Assembly: GCA_030693335.1 (NCBI GenBank)
Contig: JAUYAU010000006.1
Coordinates: 1-64,000 of the forward strand
DNA: 64,000 nucleotides
Direction: 5' to 3'
Source of the DNA: Sulfuricurvum sp.
GTDB lineage: Bacteria > Campylobacterota > Campylobacteria > Campylobacterales > Sulfurimonadaceae
Shown here: positions 47,628-56,568 of the stretch, in pieces
Layout of the letters: the number at the start of each line of letters is the position of its first letter
How positions within the stretch are numbered: position 1 is the stretch's first letter
Translations under genes and position numbers: made by a program
Notes under the pieces: generated by a model
Told to the model about the DNA's origin: nothing
Seen by the model: only the letters and a program-made list of their open reading frames with translations
The model's database searches: none

Positions 47628-48095
47628 TTAACTAAGTTTTGTGAAGTCTAGATACTTTTTAAAATATTTTTCGTCAGTTTCTTTTAATAGTTTGTAAAAG
47701 TATTTTAATATTTCAGCCGAGTTATTTGCATATTCGCTTCTTTGGGATTGTTCAAGTTCACTATTTTCTTTTAGTTCAGTTTTATAAAATTGAATATCGA
47801 GGAATTTTTTATATACTTCATCTAAATGCATAATTATATTTTTATCAAATAAATAAGTTGCTTCTTTGGTAGATATTATAAAGTCTCTTAATTCATCCTG
47901 CGTTAGATTCCCATGTTTAACAAGTGAAGCAATCGCACTTTTATAACCTTGTACAACTTTATATCTTTTTTCATATAAGTCTAGCTGAATCTTATAATGA
48001 TTTATTTTATATTGTTGATAAGTAATATACATACCAAAAATAGTTAGTACAAAAGTTAGGTATTTTATCCATTCAATTTGAGAAGAGCATTCCAT
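47628..48095 (-). CDS. Membrane-anchored helical protein of unknown function
   Basis: The 155-residue protein has one N-terminal membrane helix (I-K-Y-L-T-F-V-L-T-I-F-G-M-Y-I-T-Y) followed by a Lys/Tyr/Glu-rich, probably coiled-coil body. The topology would leave the body in the cytoplasm or periplasm with a single anchor. It is AT-rich and lies between the toxin-antitoxin genes and the MORN-variant gene. No family is recognised. Confidence 0.65.
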   Translation of the reverse strand: MECSSQIEWIKYLTFVLTIFGMYITYQQYKINHYKIQLDLYEKRYKVVQGYKSAIASLVKHGNLTQDELRDFIISTKEATYLFDKNIIMHLDEVYKKFLDIQFYKTELKENSELEQSQRSEYANNSAEILKYFYKLLKETDEKYFKKYLDFTKLS

Positions 48096-48149
48096 TACAT
48101 CTCTTTTTGTTTTATATTAATCATATGTATAAATATAATAATATTTAAT

Positions 48150-49259
48150 TCAGTAAAATAATATTCTGTTTTTTATTGAATTAGTATAATTATGTAGTTG
48201 GGCTTGATTAAGTTTGATTTTTTGACCATTTTCATATGAATATCCATCAACTGCGATTCGCCCGTCAAAGTGGTATTCATTAATTAGATTGCCATTGTTG
48301 TCATATAGATATTCAGAGCTATACTTAGGATAATCGTGATTATTTTCTTTAAAGCTTTTTCTAATTAAAAGACCATTAGCGTCATATAACCTATCTTCTC
48401 CCTTCTCTATTCCATCACTATAGTTTAATATTCTTCGAAGTTGACCATTTTCATGATAACATTTATATTCTCCATGGGGTGTATACTTGTCTATTTCAGA
48501 GTAACCTTCAACTAATATTAACTTTTCTTGATGTAGACAATGTAAATTTCCATTTTTATAAAATGACTCACATGTCAGTATATTATCTTTTGGGGTACAT
48601 ATGTCTTGTAAATTTCCATTTTCATAAAAATTTTTAGTAGGACTTATTTGTCTAGCATTTTCATAATTTGATATATGATAAATATTTCCGTTTTCTCGAA
48701 TACCAACAGTCGCTCCATGACGTTTACCACTTTTGTATCCTCTTGTCATTGTTCCATATGATGTGTGGTAAATCCATTCACCATCCAATTTATTGTCTTT
48801 ATATGTAGAAATACTCTCTACTTTTGAATCTTTATCATACTCAATTTGTTTACCATCTAGTTTATTTTCTTTATAGATAGAAATGCGCTTTACTTTTGAA
48901 TCTATATAGTATTCAATTTCTTTACCATATTTTTTATTATTTTTATAATAAACTATTGTTTTTATTTTATTTGTATTCCAAAAATATTGTTTCTGAGCAC
49001 CATTTTTTACCCCATTTTTATATTGAATGGTAGCTACTAGATAATCATAAGTAGTTTCGGAATGATGATTCTTGGTATATATATTTGCCATCCCATGCAT
49101 CTTGTTATCCATACATTCAGAAACAATTTTTACATTTCTAAAGATATAAAAATCCTGATCATTCTCTGTATTTTCATAAAAAGTACAAGGCTTTGCAAAT
49201 AAACTGAGTGGTAAGACAACCAATAAAATATAAAAGTATAACTTTTTCATTGTCATCAT
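48150..49259 (-). CDS. Exported MORN-variant repeat protein
   Basis: The 369-residue product has a signal peptide ending near L-F-A-K (about residue 22). It then has more than ten short repeats of the form Y-x-x-G-x-x-x-G/E with N-G-x-L and D-G-x-x patterns (K-N-G-V-K-N-G-A, N-K-L-D-G-K-Q, E-N-G-Q-L-R-R, N-N-G-N-L-I-N-E). This is the MORN-repeat-variant pattern, found in envelope proteins and in some toxin immunity proteins. Its codon use is AT-rich. Nearby repeats at residues 120-160 look recently duplicated (N-K-L-D-G twice). Confidence 0.75.
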   Translation of the reverse strand: MMTMKKLYFYILLVVLPLSLFAKPCTFYENTENDQDFYIFRNVKIVSECMDNKMHGMANIYTKNHHSETTYDYLVATIQYKNGVKNGAQKQYFWNTNKIKTIVYYKNNKKYGKEIEYYIDSKVKRISIYKENKLDGKQIEYDKDSKVESISTYKDNKLDGEWIYHTSYGTMTRGYKSGKRHGATVGIRENGNIYHISNYENARQISPTKNFYENGNLQDICTPKDNILTCESFYKNGNLHCLHQEKLILVEGYSEIDKYTPHGEYKCYHENGQLRRILNYSDGIEKGEDRLYDANGLLIRKSFKENNHDYPKYSSEYLYDNNGNLINEYHFDGRIAVDGYSYENGQKIKLNQAQLHNYTNSIKNRILFY

Positions 49260-49370
49260 ACCTACTTAATAAGATTAAAAGAATCATTTTAGCAGAAAAT
49301 TAATTTTTAATGTATATTTTTGTTTATTAGAATCTGGATCCAAAATTAAGCCGGAAATGACAAGGGTTAA

Positions 49371-50147
49371 TCATCTAAAGGTAGTTCCACCATCAACAAC
49401 GATCGTTTGACCTGTAATCCAGCCAGCTTCCTCAGTACAGAGGAAATAGACAGCACCTGCAATATCATTAGGTGATCCCATACGGTTCATAGCGGAGCGT
49501 CGGATAGTTTCAGCTTTTACTTCTTCATAGTTGGTAAATGCTTTTAGGGCATCAGTATCGATCGGACCACCTGAAACGGCGTTAACACGGATGTTCATCT
49601 CGCCCAGCTCTACTGCGGCATAACGGCTCATTGCTTCTACTGCCGCTTTGTTGGTTCCGTGACCCGCATAGTTTTCGATGTAGATGAGATTACCCGTACT
49701 GGACATGGTGACGACTGCTCCGCCGCCTACTTTTTCCATACGTTTTGCCGCTTCTTGAGTTCCCACGACAAATGCGTTTACTGTTGCAGTATAGATGTTG
49801 TTAAGACCACGCGGTTTTAGGCGCATAAACTTACCGTATCCGCCAACAACGGGACGGCCATAAATCATTGCATTGCTGACAAAAAAGTCAACACGGTCAA
49901 AATCAGCATCGATCGCTTCAAAAAGAGGTTTGAATTCATCTGTTTCTAAAATATTAAGCGGATAGGCGCGTGCTTTGATCCCGTATTTTTCTTCGAGCCC
50001 TTGTGCCAATACAGCGGCAGTTTCGGCGTTCGAATTGTAGGTAAATGCGATGTTGACACCATTTTGTGCAAATTTTTCAGCGATGGCTTGACCGATTCCT
50101 TTGGTGGCTCCGGTAATTACCAGTGTTTTGCCTTTCATGTTCGTCAT
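49371..50147 (-). CDS. SDR oxidoreductase, probable enoyl-ACP reductase (FabL type)
   Basis: The 258-residue SDR has T-G-A-T-K-G-I-G (12-19) and a catalytic Tyr160 and Lys167 with six residues between (Y-A-G-H-G-T-N-K). That Y-x6-K spacing marks enoyl-ACP reductases, whereas ordinary SDRs such as FabG have Y-x3-K. Overall similarity is to FabL rather than FabI, because the standard G-x-x-x-G-x-G site is kept. It would reduce enoyl-ACP in fatty-acid elongation. It ends the operon, one base after the dapA stop region. Substrate is inferred. Confidence 0.75.
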   Translation of the reverse strand: MTNMKGKTLVITGATKGIGQAIAEKFAQNGVNIAFTYNSNAETAAVLAQGLEEKYGIKARAYPLNILETDEFKPLFEAIDADFDRVDFFVSNAMIYGRPVVGGYGKFMRLKPRGLNNIYTATVNAFVVGTQEAAKRMEKVGGGAVVTMSSTGNLIYIENYAGHGTNKAAVEAMSRYAAVELGEMNIRVNAVSGGPIDTDALKAFTNYEEVKAETIRRSAMNRMGSPNDIAGAVYFLCTEEAGWITGQTIVVDGGTTFR

Positions 50148-51041
50148 TTATGCTCCTTGAATCGTGTAATTTTGCATGACTTCTTCAATCATTTTTAGGT
50201 TGGCTGCGCTTGGTGCAACGAGGGGAAGGCGATATTCCAATGTATCGATAAGACCTGCGATGTACATAGCGGCTTTGATCATAACCGGATTGGACTCTAA
50301 AAAGAGAGCCTTGTTAATCGGATACAGCGTATCGTTGATTGCTTTTGAACCCGCAAAATCACCTGCCAATGCTTTGGCAACCAACTGATTTTTCATATCA
50401 GGCAAGAGGTTGGAAGTCACAGAGGTGATTCCAGCACCGCCACATGCTAAAATAGCGTAGTCAATCGCATCATCGCCTGAAAAAACTTTGAGTTCTGGTC
50501 TTCTAGATAAAAGCTCGATAGTACGCTCAATACTCCCCGTGGCCTCTTTGATACCGTAAATATTTTCTACATCATCAAAGAGTCGAATAACAGTATCGGC
50601 ACTGATATCCACAACGGTACGTCCCGGAACATTGTAGAGCATAAACGGTAGATCACTGACCGATTGTGCAATCGCTTTGTAGTGCTGATAAAGTCCTTCT
50701 TGAGAAGGTTTATTGTAATAGGGAGCTACAGAGAATATTGCATCAACACCGCATTTTTGGGCAACTTTTGCAGCTTCGATCGCTTCGGCTGTCGAGTTGC
50801 TCCCTGCGCCTGCGAGAACCTTGGTGCTTGTTCCTTTGCACACTGCTACGGCGATTTCCATACAAATGCGGTCTTCATCATAGCTAAGCGTTGCACTCTC
50901 ACCCGTAGTACCCACAGGACAAACGGCATTGATCCCGTTGGCAATTTGTCTGCGTATGAGATCAGCGTACTTTTGCTCATCCAGTTTTCCGTTTTTGAAT
51001 GGAGTGATAAGTGCGGTTGTCGAGCCTGTGACTAGATTCAT
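50148..51041 (-). CDS. dapA: 4-Hydroxy-tetrahydrodipicolinate synthase
   Basis: DapA condenses pyruvate with aspartate semialdehyde in lysine and diaminopimelate synthesis. The 297-residue TIM-barrel enzyme has the Schiff-base lysine Lys165 in Y-G-I-K-E-A-T-G, Tyr136 in Y-N-V-P-G-R-T, and V-G-T-T-G-E-S-A. Together with dapC it supplies the cell-wall precursor. It overlaps the M16 protease gene by four bases. Confidence 0.96.
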   Translation of the reverse strand: MNLVTGSTTALITPFKNGKLDEQKYADLIRRQIANGINAVCPVGTTGESATLSYDEDRICMEIAVAVCKGTSTKVLAGAGSNSTAEAIEAAKVAQKCGVDAIFSVAPYYNKPSQEGLYQHYKAIAQSVSDLPFMLYNVPGRTVVDISADTVIRLFDDVENIYGIKEATGSIERTIELLSRRPELKVFSGDDAIDYAILACGGAGITSVTSNLLPDMKNQLVAKALAGDFAGSKAINDTLYPINKALFLESNPVMIKAAMYIAGLIDTLEYRLPLVAPSAANLKMIEEVMQNYTIQGA

Positions 51042-52339
51042 TTTTGACCTTTACGTAAAATGATGGTGGTTGATTTATCCATGTCAAAATACTGTTTTGC
51101 TGTTTCTTGGATATCAGAGGGTGTCAGTGCATTGATCGAAGATTCATAACGCTCGAGAGGTGAAATATCGCCGCGTGCGAGGTAGCTTCCAAACAGTTCC
51201 GCTACTGAGGTAGAACTCTCTAATGAATAGATGAAATCAGCACGGGTATTGATCTTTATTTTGTCCAATTCTGCTTTTTTGATCGGTTTTGATTGGAGTG
51301 CTTTGATCTCTTTCCAAAGCTCTTTTTCAATCGCCTCAGCGGTAACGCCTTTGTTGGCAATGGCTAAAAACAAAAAGACGCCCGGATCGATGGTTTCCAT
51401 ATTGTAGGCATGTATTTGGTTTACAAGGCGTTTTTCATCGACGAGTTTGCGGTAAAGACGTGAACTCTTGCCGGAGCTTAGAAGCTCACTGATTGCTGAA
51501 AGTTTAGGTTGATCGGCGTGTTGAAAATTGGGAATAGGAAAAGAGATAGCGAGCATCTCTACTTCACTTTCTTTGTGAACAATGACACGGCGTGCTCCGT
51601 CTTGTTCCGGTTCAACGATTTTTGAAGTTGGAATTTCAACCGTATTCGGAACACTTTCAAAATATTTTTTGGCTTGTTCAAAAACAGTTTGCGGTTTGAT
51701 GTCACCCGTTACGACGAGAATGGCATTTTTTGGCTGATAATAGGTTTTATGAAAGTCTTGGATATCTTGAAGCGTCCATGTCTGTATATCGTTCATAAAT
51801 CCGATCGGAGTCCAGTGATACGAGTGGTAGACATACGCGCTGTTAAAGAGGCGAAAATAGAGGTAGCCCATCGGGTTGTTATCGGTTCTCCATCGGCGCT
51901 CTTCAGCCACTACATTACGCTCGGGCTGGAACTCCTCGTCTTTGAGATTGAGATTTTGCATTAACTCGGCAAAGAGTGTGAGCGATTTTCCCAAATTGTC
52001 GCTGCTGGATTTGATGTAGTAGTGCGTATGGTCAAATCCCGTAGATGCGTTGTTGAGTCCGCCGATGCTTTTGACCTCTTCGTCAAACTCACCCGCTTTG
52101 AGATTTTTAGTGGATTTGAAGTTCATGTGCTCGAGCATGTGAGCGATACCGCTTTTGCCCATGACCTCGTTGCGGCTTCCTACTTTATAAAAAATATCGG
52201 TAGAAATAACACCTGAATGGTTGTCCATAGGAATGGCAACAACTTGCAATCCATTGGAAAGCGTTTGGGTTTCGTAGTGAGGCAGAGATGTGGCCATTAA
52301 AGTTCCTAGCGTAAAAAATAGTATCGTAAGGGTTTTCAT
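51038..52339 (-). CDS. Exported M16-family zinc protease (PqqL-like)
   Basis: The 433-residue protein has a short signal peptide (cleavage near residue 16) and the inverted zinc motif H-M-L-E-H at residues 67-71. A downstream Glu lies in the V-V-A-E-E-R-R-W-R segment. It has the length of one half of a classic two-domain M16 enzyme, usual for Campylobacterota. It probably degrades peptides in the periplasm. It overlaps pyrD and dapA. Confidence 0.88.
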   Translation of the reverse strand: MKTLTILFFTLGTLMATSLPHYETQTLSNGLQVVAIPMDNHSGVISTDIFYKVGSRNEVMGKSGIAHMLEHMNFKSTKNLKAGEFDEEVKSIGGLNNASTGFDHTHYYIKSSSDNLGKSLTLFAELMQNLNLKDEEFQPERNVVAEERRWRTDNNPMGYLYFRLFNSAYVYHSYHWTPIGFMNDIQTWTLQDIQDFHKTYYQPKNAILVVTGDIKPQTVFEQAKKYFESVPNTVEIPTSKIVEPEQDGARRVIVHKESEVEMLAISFPIPNFQHADQPKLSAISELLSSGKSSRLYRKLVDEKRLVNQIHAYNMETIDPGVFLFLAIANKGVTAEAIEKELWKEIKALQSKPIKKAELDKIKINTRADFIYSLESSTSVAELFGSYLARGDISPLERYESSINALTPSDIQETAKQYFDMDKSTTIILRKGQK

Positions 52340-53394
52340 TGACGATCGGCGCCAATGGCTTGTGTGATAGAGGTGTAACCGTCTTGAGCGAGTAAATCGA
52401 TAAGACCGCTGTTGATCTCTTCAACCACTTCAGGCCCTTTGAAAATCAGAGAACTGTAAAGCTGAACCAGTGAGGCTCCCGCACGAATACGACGATACGC
52501 TTCTTCGGGAGTCGATATACCTCCTACGCTGATGAGGATCGTTTTCCCAAACAGCTCTCGTGCGATAGCGTCAAAGATGTAAAAACTGCGTTCACGTAAC
52601 ACTTCACCGCTGATTCCGCCAATGTCTTCAGGATCGCTAAGGAGGGAATAATCAACGGTGGTATTGGTTGCAATGATCCCATCTGCCCCACTTGCTACGG
52701 CATGGACACACAATGCTACAGCTTGGTCCTCAGACATATCGGGAGCGATTTTGAGAAGGATCGGTTTAGAGGTGAGTGTTTTAGCGGTTTGAAACAGTTG
52801 AGCTATAAACTCTTCATTTTGCAAGTCACGTAAACCCGGTGTGTTGGGTGAGGAGATATTGATAACCATGTAATCGGCGTATGGATGCAATGCCTTGATG
52901 AGCGTTGTGTAGTCTTTGAGGGTATTTTCTTCGGAGGTAAGTTTGTTTTTTCCGATATTGACACCGATTGGGCTGCTAAAGGGGTAAATGTTTTTCAGAC
53001 GATGAGAAATACGGAACAATCCGTCGTTATTGAATCCCATCGCGTTTTGCAAGCTCTCTTCTTCGATATGGCGCCAAAGCCGTGGGCGGGGATTTCCTTC
53101 TTGAGGTTTTGGAGTAAGGGTACCGATTTCGGTAAATCCAAATCCCATTGCTAGCGTCCCCTCGATCATGGTGGCGTTTTTGTCAAAACCTGCGGCAAGG
53201 CCTACGGGATTGAGAAAAGTACGTCCAAAGATTTCTTGGGTCAAAGAAGGATGAGTGACAAAATATTTAGTGATAAAGTGGTTTAATAGAGGCGGACATA
53301 GGCCGGCACCGCGTAAAGCAATAGCCCCTAATGTATGTGCATTTTCGGGCTGAAGCTTGAATAACCACGGTTTTAATGATTCGTAATCGATCAT
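52336..53394 (-). CDS. pyrD: Dihydroorotate dehydrogenase, class 2 (quinone)
   Basis: PyrD oxidises dihydroorotate in pyrimidine synthesis and passes electrons to the quinone pool at the inner membrane. The 352-residue length with an N-terminal helical extension (Y-E-S-L-K-P-W-L-F-K-L) marks class 2. V-G-L-A-A-G-F-D-K, N-I-S-S-P-N-T-P-G-L-R (base serine) and S-V-G-G-I are visible. It overlaps the M16 gene by four bases. Confidence 0.95.
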   Translation of the reverse strand: MIDYESLKPWLFKLQPENAHTLGAIALRGAGLCPPLLNHFITKYFVTHPSLTQEIFGRTFLNPVGLAAGFDKNATMIEGTLAMGFGFTEIGTLTPKPQEGNPRPRLWRHIEEESLQNAMGFNNDGLFRISHRLKNIYPFSSPIGVNIGKNKLTSEENTLKDYTTLIKALHPYADYMVINISSPNTPGLRDLQNEEFIAQLFQTAKTLTSKPILLKIAPDMSEDQAVALCVHAVASGADGIIATNTTVDYSLLSDPEDIGGISGEVLRERSFYIFDAIARELFGKTILISVGGISTPEEAYRRIRAGASLVQLYSSLIFKGPEVVEEINSGLIDLLAQDGYTSITQAIGADRQ

Positions 53395-53457
53395 AGGTAC
53401 TTGCCTTCTTGTGATAAATTGGTGCGATTATACTCTAAAATGGTTTAAGGGTAAAAA

Positions 53458-55164
53458 TTAAACCATTTCACCCGCTAAGCGGCGGTAGGCATCGGAGGTT
53501 TCCAAAAGCTCTTGATGCGTGCCTCGAGCAATGATTTTACCCGCTTCAAAATACAAAATAGCATCGGCATGGGTGATGGTACTCAGACGGTGAGCGATGG
53601 TAACCGTTATCTTGTCTTTAGAATATTCATGAAGGGCATTTTGAATCCGTTTTTCACTCTCATTGTCCAATGCGCTGGTCGCTTCATCCAAAATAAGCAG
53701 AGAAGCGTGTTTGTAAATAGCCCGGGCAATGGCAATGCGCTGACGCTGACCGCCTGAGAGATTGGCTCCAAACTCTTGCATCATCGTGTAGATCCCCTCA
53801 GGCAGATTCATTGCAAACTCGATTGCATCTGCCATTTTCAACGCCTCGATGACTTTTTCTTCATCGACATCATTTCCATAGGCAACGTTGGCGGCAAGGG
53901 TGTCTTGGAAGATGTAGACCCGTTGGGATACACTGGCGATTTGGTGGCGCAGGGAGTTTTGGGTGTACTCTTTGATGCTATGATTGTTGATCATGACAGA
54001 ACCATCATCGGCATCGTAAAAGCGAAGCAGCAGGTTAACCAGCGAACTTTTTCCACCGCCGCTTTGCCCTACAAGAGCAATGTTTTGTCCTGCGTGAATG
54101 GTGAGATTTAATGCTTCAAGCGCTTTTTTATCCCCAAATTTGAGAGTGACGTTCTCAAATTGGATGCTTTCAATCGGTTCGGTGAGCTCTTTTAGTCCGT
54201 CTTGGATTGCATTGTCGATATCGAAAATATGAAAAACCCGCTCGCTTGCGGCAAGGGCATCTTGAATTTTTCCGTAAATGGTACTGACACGGCGAAGCGG
54301 CTGAAATACAAGACCTACTGCGGTTAAAAAAGCGGTAAATTCTCCAACACTCATTTTGCCTGCATACACTTCACGCCCACCGACATAGATAACCGCTGCC
54401 AAACCGATGGCAGCAATGATTTCCATGAGGGGAGAAACAAGCTCATTGGTGTAGGTGGATTTCATGTTGATTTTGAAAAAGTGCTCGTTGTCCTGTTTGA
54501 AACGTGCCAGTTCATACGATTCGGTTGCATTGGCTTTGATGATTTCACTGTTGTTGAACACTTCGGTGAGACGGGTCATAACGTCGGCATTTTTTTCTTG
54601 GGAACGGTGTGATAATTTTTTGAGCCGTTTGGTAATGGAGATAAGGGGGACAATAATGACGGGCATAACGATAAGGGACCAAAATGCCAACACAGGGTTC
54701 AGCCAAATAACATAGCCGACCAATGCCACAACGGTAATGCTCTCTCGGATAAGCTCAGGAAGCATCGAAGAAACGAAATACTGGACACGGGCAAGATCAT
54801 TGGTAACACGTGAGATCAGTTCCCCGCTGCGGTTTATATAGAGAAACTGCATATCCATATGCATGATCTTCTCTAGCAGGTCTTCACGTAGACGTGAAAT
54901 AATATGCAATCCGATGTAGTTGGTGTAAACCGATTGGAGATATCGGCCCAATGATTTTAGGATATAGATTCCAATAAGCAGCAGGGGGATAAAAATGAGC
55001 ATTTCCGGCTCTTTTTTGATAAACATATTGTCCATAATCGGCTGCATGATGTGGGCTGTTCCTGCAGTTGCGGTAACCGTGAGCAATATCCCGATGAGTA
55101 CCATTGCATAATGAAATTTATACCCTTTGATGTAGGGCCAGTAGCGTTGATAAACCTCTTTCAA
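53458..55164 (-). CDS. msbA: Lipid A flippase-type ABC exporter (MsbA-like)
   Basis: The 568-residue half-transporter has six N-terminal membrane helices (to about residue 310) and an ATPase domain with Walker A G-Q-S-G-G-G-K-S-S, Q-loop, signature L-S-G-G-Q-R-Q-R, Walker B L-L-I-L-D-E-A-T-S-A-L-D, and the H-loop A-H-R-L-S. Homologues in this gene cluster are taken as MsbA, the lipid A-core flippase; the substrate is inferred from family and context. It overlaps cysS by four bases. Confidence 0.88.
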   Translation of the reverse strand: MKEVYQRYWPYIKGYKFHYAMVLIGILLTVTATAGTAHIMQPIMDNMFIKKEPEMLIFIPLLLIGIYILKSLGRYLQSVYTNYIGLHIISRLREDLLEKIMHMDMQFLYINRSGELISRVTNDLARVQYFVSSMLPELIRESITVVALVGYVIWLNPVLAFWSLIVMPVIIVPLISITKRLKKLSHRSQEKNADVMTRLTEVFNNSEIIKANATESYELARFKQDNEHFFKINMKSTYTNELVSPLMEIIAAIGLAAVIYVGGREVYAGKMSVGEFTAFLTAVGLVFQPLRRVSTIYGKIQDALAASERVFHIFDIDNAIQDGLKELTEPIESIQFENVTLKFGDKKALEALNLTIHAGQNIALVGQSGGGKSSLVNLLLRFYDADDGSVMINNHSIKEYTQNSLRHQIASVSQRVYIFQDTLAANVAYGNDVDEEKVIEALKMADAIEFAMNLPEGIYTMMQEFGANLSGGQRQRIAIARAIYKHASLLILDEATSALDNESEKRIQNALHEYSKDKITVTIAHRLSTITHADAILYFEAGKIIARGTHQELLETSDAYRRLAGEMV

Positions 55165-56558
55165 TTACTGATCTCCCAAAACGTACCGTTTGCCGTATCC
55201 ATGATCGAGACATTCATACTGACCAGTTCATCTCGAATCGCATCGGAAGCTGCGAAATCTTTGAGTACTTTGGCTTGCGAGCGTTTTTCGATTAGATCGT
55301 TGATTTTGGCTTTGGTTGCCTCATCCAGACCGAATTGAAAATACTCATACGGATTTTGACTTCCGAAGCCTAATACGGTTTCGATGAAAGTAAGTGAAGA
55401 GATGAGTTTTTGGCGATACATTTTATCTTTTGCATTGGCATCGAGGGCATCATTCGCGTGGGAAATAAGCTCATCGATGAGGGCGTAGGCTTTGGAGACA
55501 TTTAGGTCATCGCTAAGTACCTCAAGCAGTGCCGCTTTAAATTCGGTATCGACTACGTCCGCCGTGAGCCCAAAAATACGTTTTTTAAGGCGATAAAGGC
55601 GATCGAGTCGTTTTTTAGAAGCAATCAGATCCTCTTCATTAAAATTAAAATCCCCACGGTAGTGGGTGCTTAGAAGATAAAACCTCAATACTTCACCATG
55701 GTAGGCTTTGAGGGCATCTTTGAGAAAAAAACTGTTCCCAAGGCTTTTGGACATTTTTTCGCCATCTACATTGATAAAACCGTTATGCATCCAATAGCGG
55801 GCTAATTCGTGATTGGTCGCACAGCGTGTTTGTGCGGCTTCATTTTCGTGGTGAGGGAACAACAGGTCTGCCCCTCCGCCATGGATGTCTATGGCATAGG
55901 TCATCCCTTGATTGGGAAAATATTTATCAATCATGGCAGAACATTCCAAATGCCATCCGGGACGTCCGGGACCAAAAGGGGAGTCAAACGAAACCGAGTC
56001 ATCATGGACTGCTTTCCAAAGAGCAAAATCGGCGTCATTTTTTTTCTCAGAAACTTTTTCAACGCGGCTGATGTTTTCGCTGCTTTGACGGTTTGAGAGG
56101 CTCAAATAGTTTTTATCACTGGCGGTATCAAAATAAATATCGTCGTTGCTGATCGTATAGGCGTGTTTTTTGTCCAAAAGTTTTTGAATCATTGTCACCA
56201 TGGCGTCAATAGATTCGGTTGCTTTGGGTTCAAGGGTTGGAGGATGTACCCCGATTGCGCTCATATCACGATGATAGGCATCGGTATAACGTGAAGCGAT
56301 TTGGCTTGGAGCAATTCCAAGTTCTGTAGCTTTGTTGATGATTTTGTCATCAATATCGGTGATGTTGCGTGCAAAAGTCACTTGATAGCCATTGGCTTCC
56401 AAAACACGACGTAATAGATCAAAAGCCAATGCGCTCTTGGCATGCCCCAAATGAGCATCATCATAGACGGTCGGTCCGCAGACGTAGAGGGAAACTTTTC
56501 CCTCGATAAGCGGTTCAAATTTGCATTTTGTTTTTTGTACACTGTCGTATAGGAACAT
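55161..56558 (-). CDS. cysS: Cysteinyl-tRNA synthetase
   Basis: The 465-residue class I synthetase has the zinc Cys27 in V-C-G-P-T-V-Y-D, the HIGH variant H-L-G-H at residues 36-39, W-H-L-E-C-S-A-M, H-G-G-G-A-D-L-L-F-P-H-H-E-N-E, and the K-M-S-K-S loop G-E-K-M-S-K-S-L-G-N. It charges tRNA-Cys with cysteine. It starts ten bases after murJ. Confidence 0.97.
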   Translation of the reverse strand: MFLYDSVQKTKCKFEPLIEGKVSLYVCGPTVYDDAHLGHAKSALAFDLLRRVLEANGYQVTFARNITDIDDKIINKATELGIAPSQIASRYTDAYHRDMSAIGVHPPTLEPKATESIDAMVTMIQKLLDKKHAYTISNDDIYFDTASDKNYLSLSNRQSSENISRVEKVSEKKNDADFALWKAVHDDSVSFDSPFGPGRPGWHLECSAMIDKYFPNQGMTYAIDIHGGGADLLFPHHENEAAQTRCATNHELARYWMHNGFINVDGEKMSKSLGNSFFLKDALKAYHGEVLRFYLLSTHYRGDFNFNEEDLIASKKRLDRLYRLKKRIFGLTADVVDTEFKAALLEVLSDDLNVSKAYALIDELISHANDALDANAKDKMYRQKLISSLTFIETVLGFGSQNPYEYFQFGLDEATKAKINDLIEKRSQAKVLKDFAASDAIRDELVSMNVSIMDTANGTFWEISN

Positions 56559-56568
56559 CGTTTCTCTT

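Noticed and set aside
49371-50147. Calling the SDR gene fabG
   Set aside because: The active-site lysine is seven positions after the tyrosine rather than four, which fits enoyl-ACP reductases.
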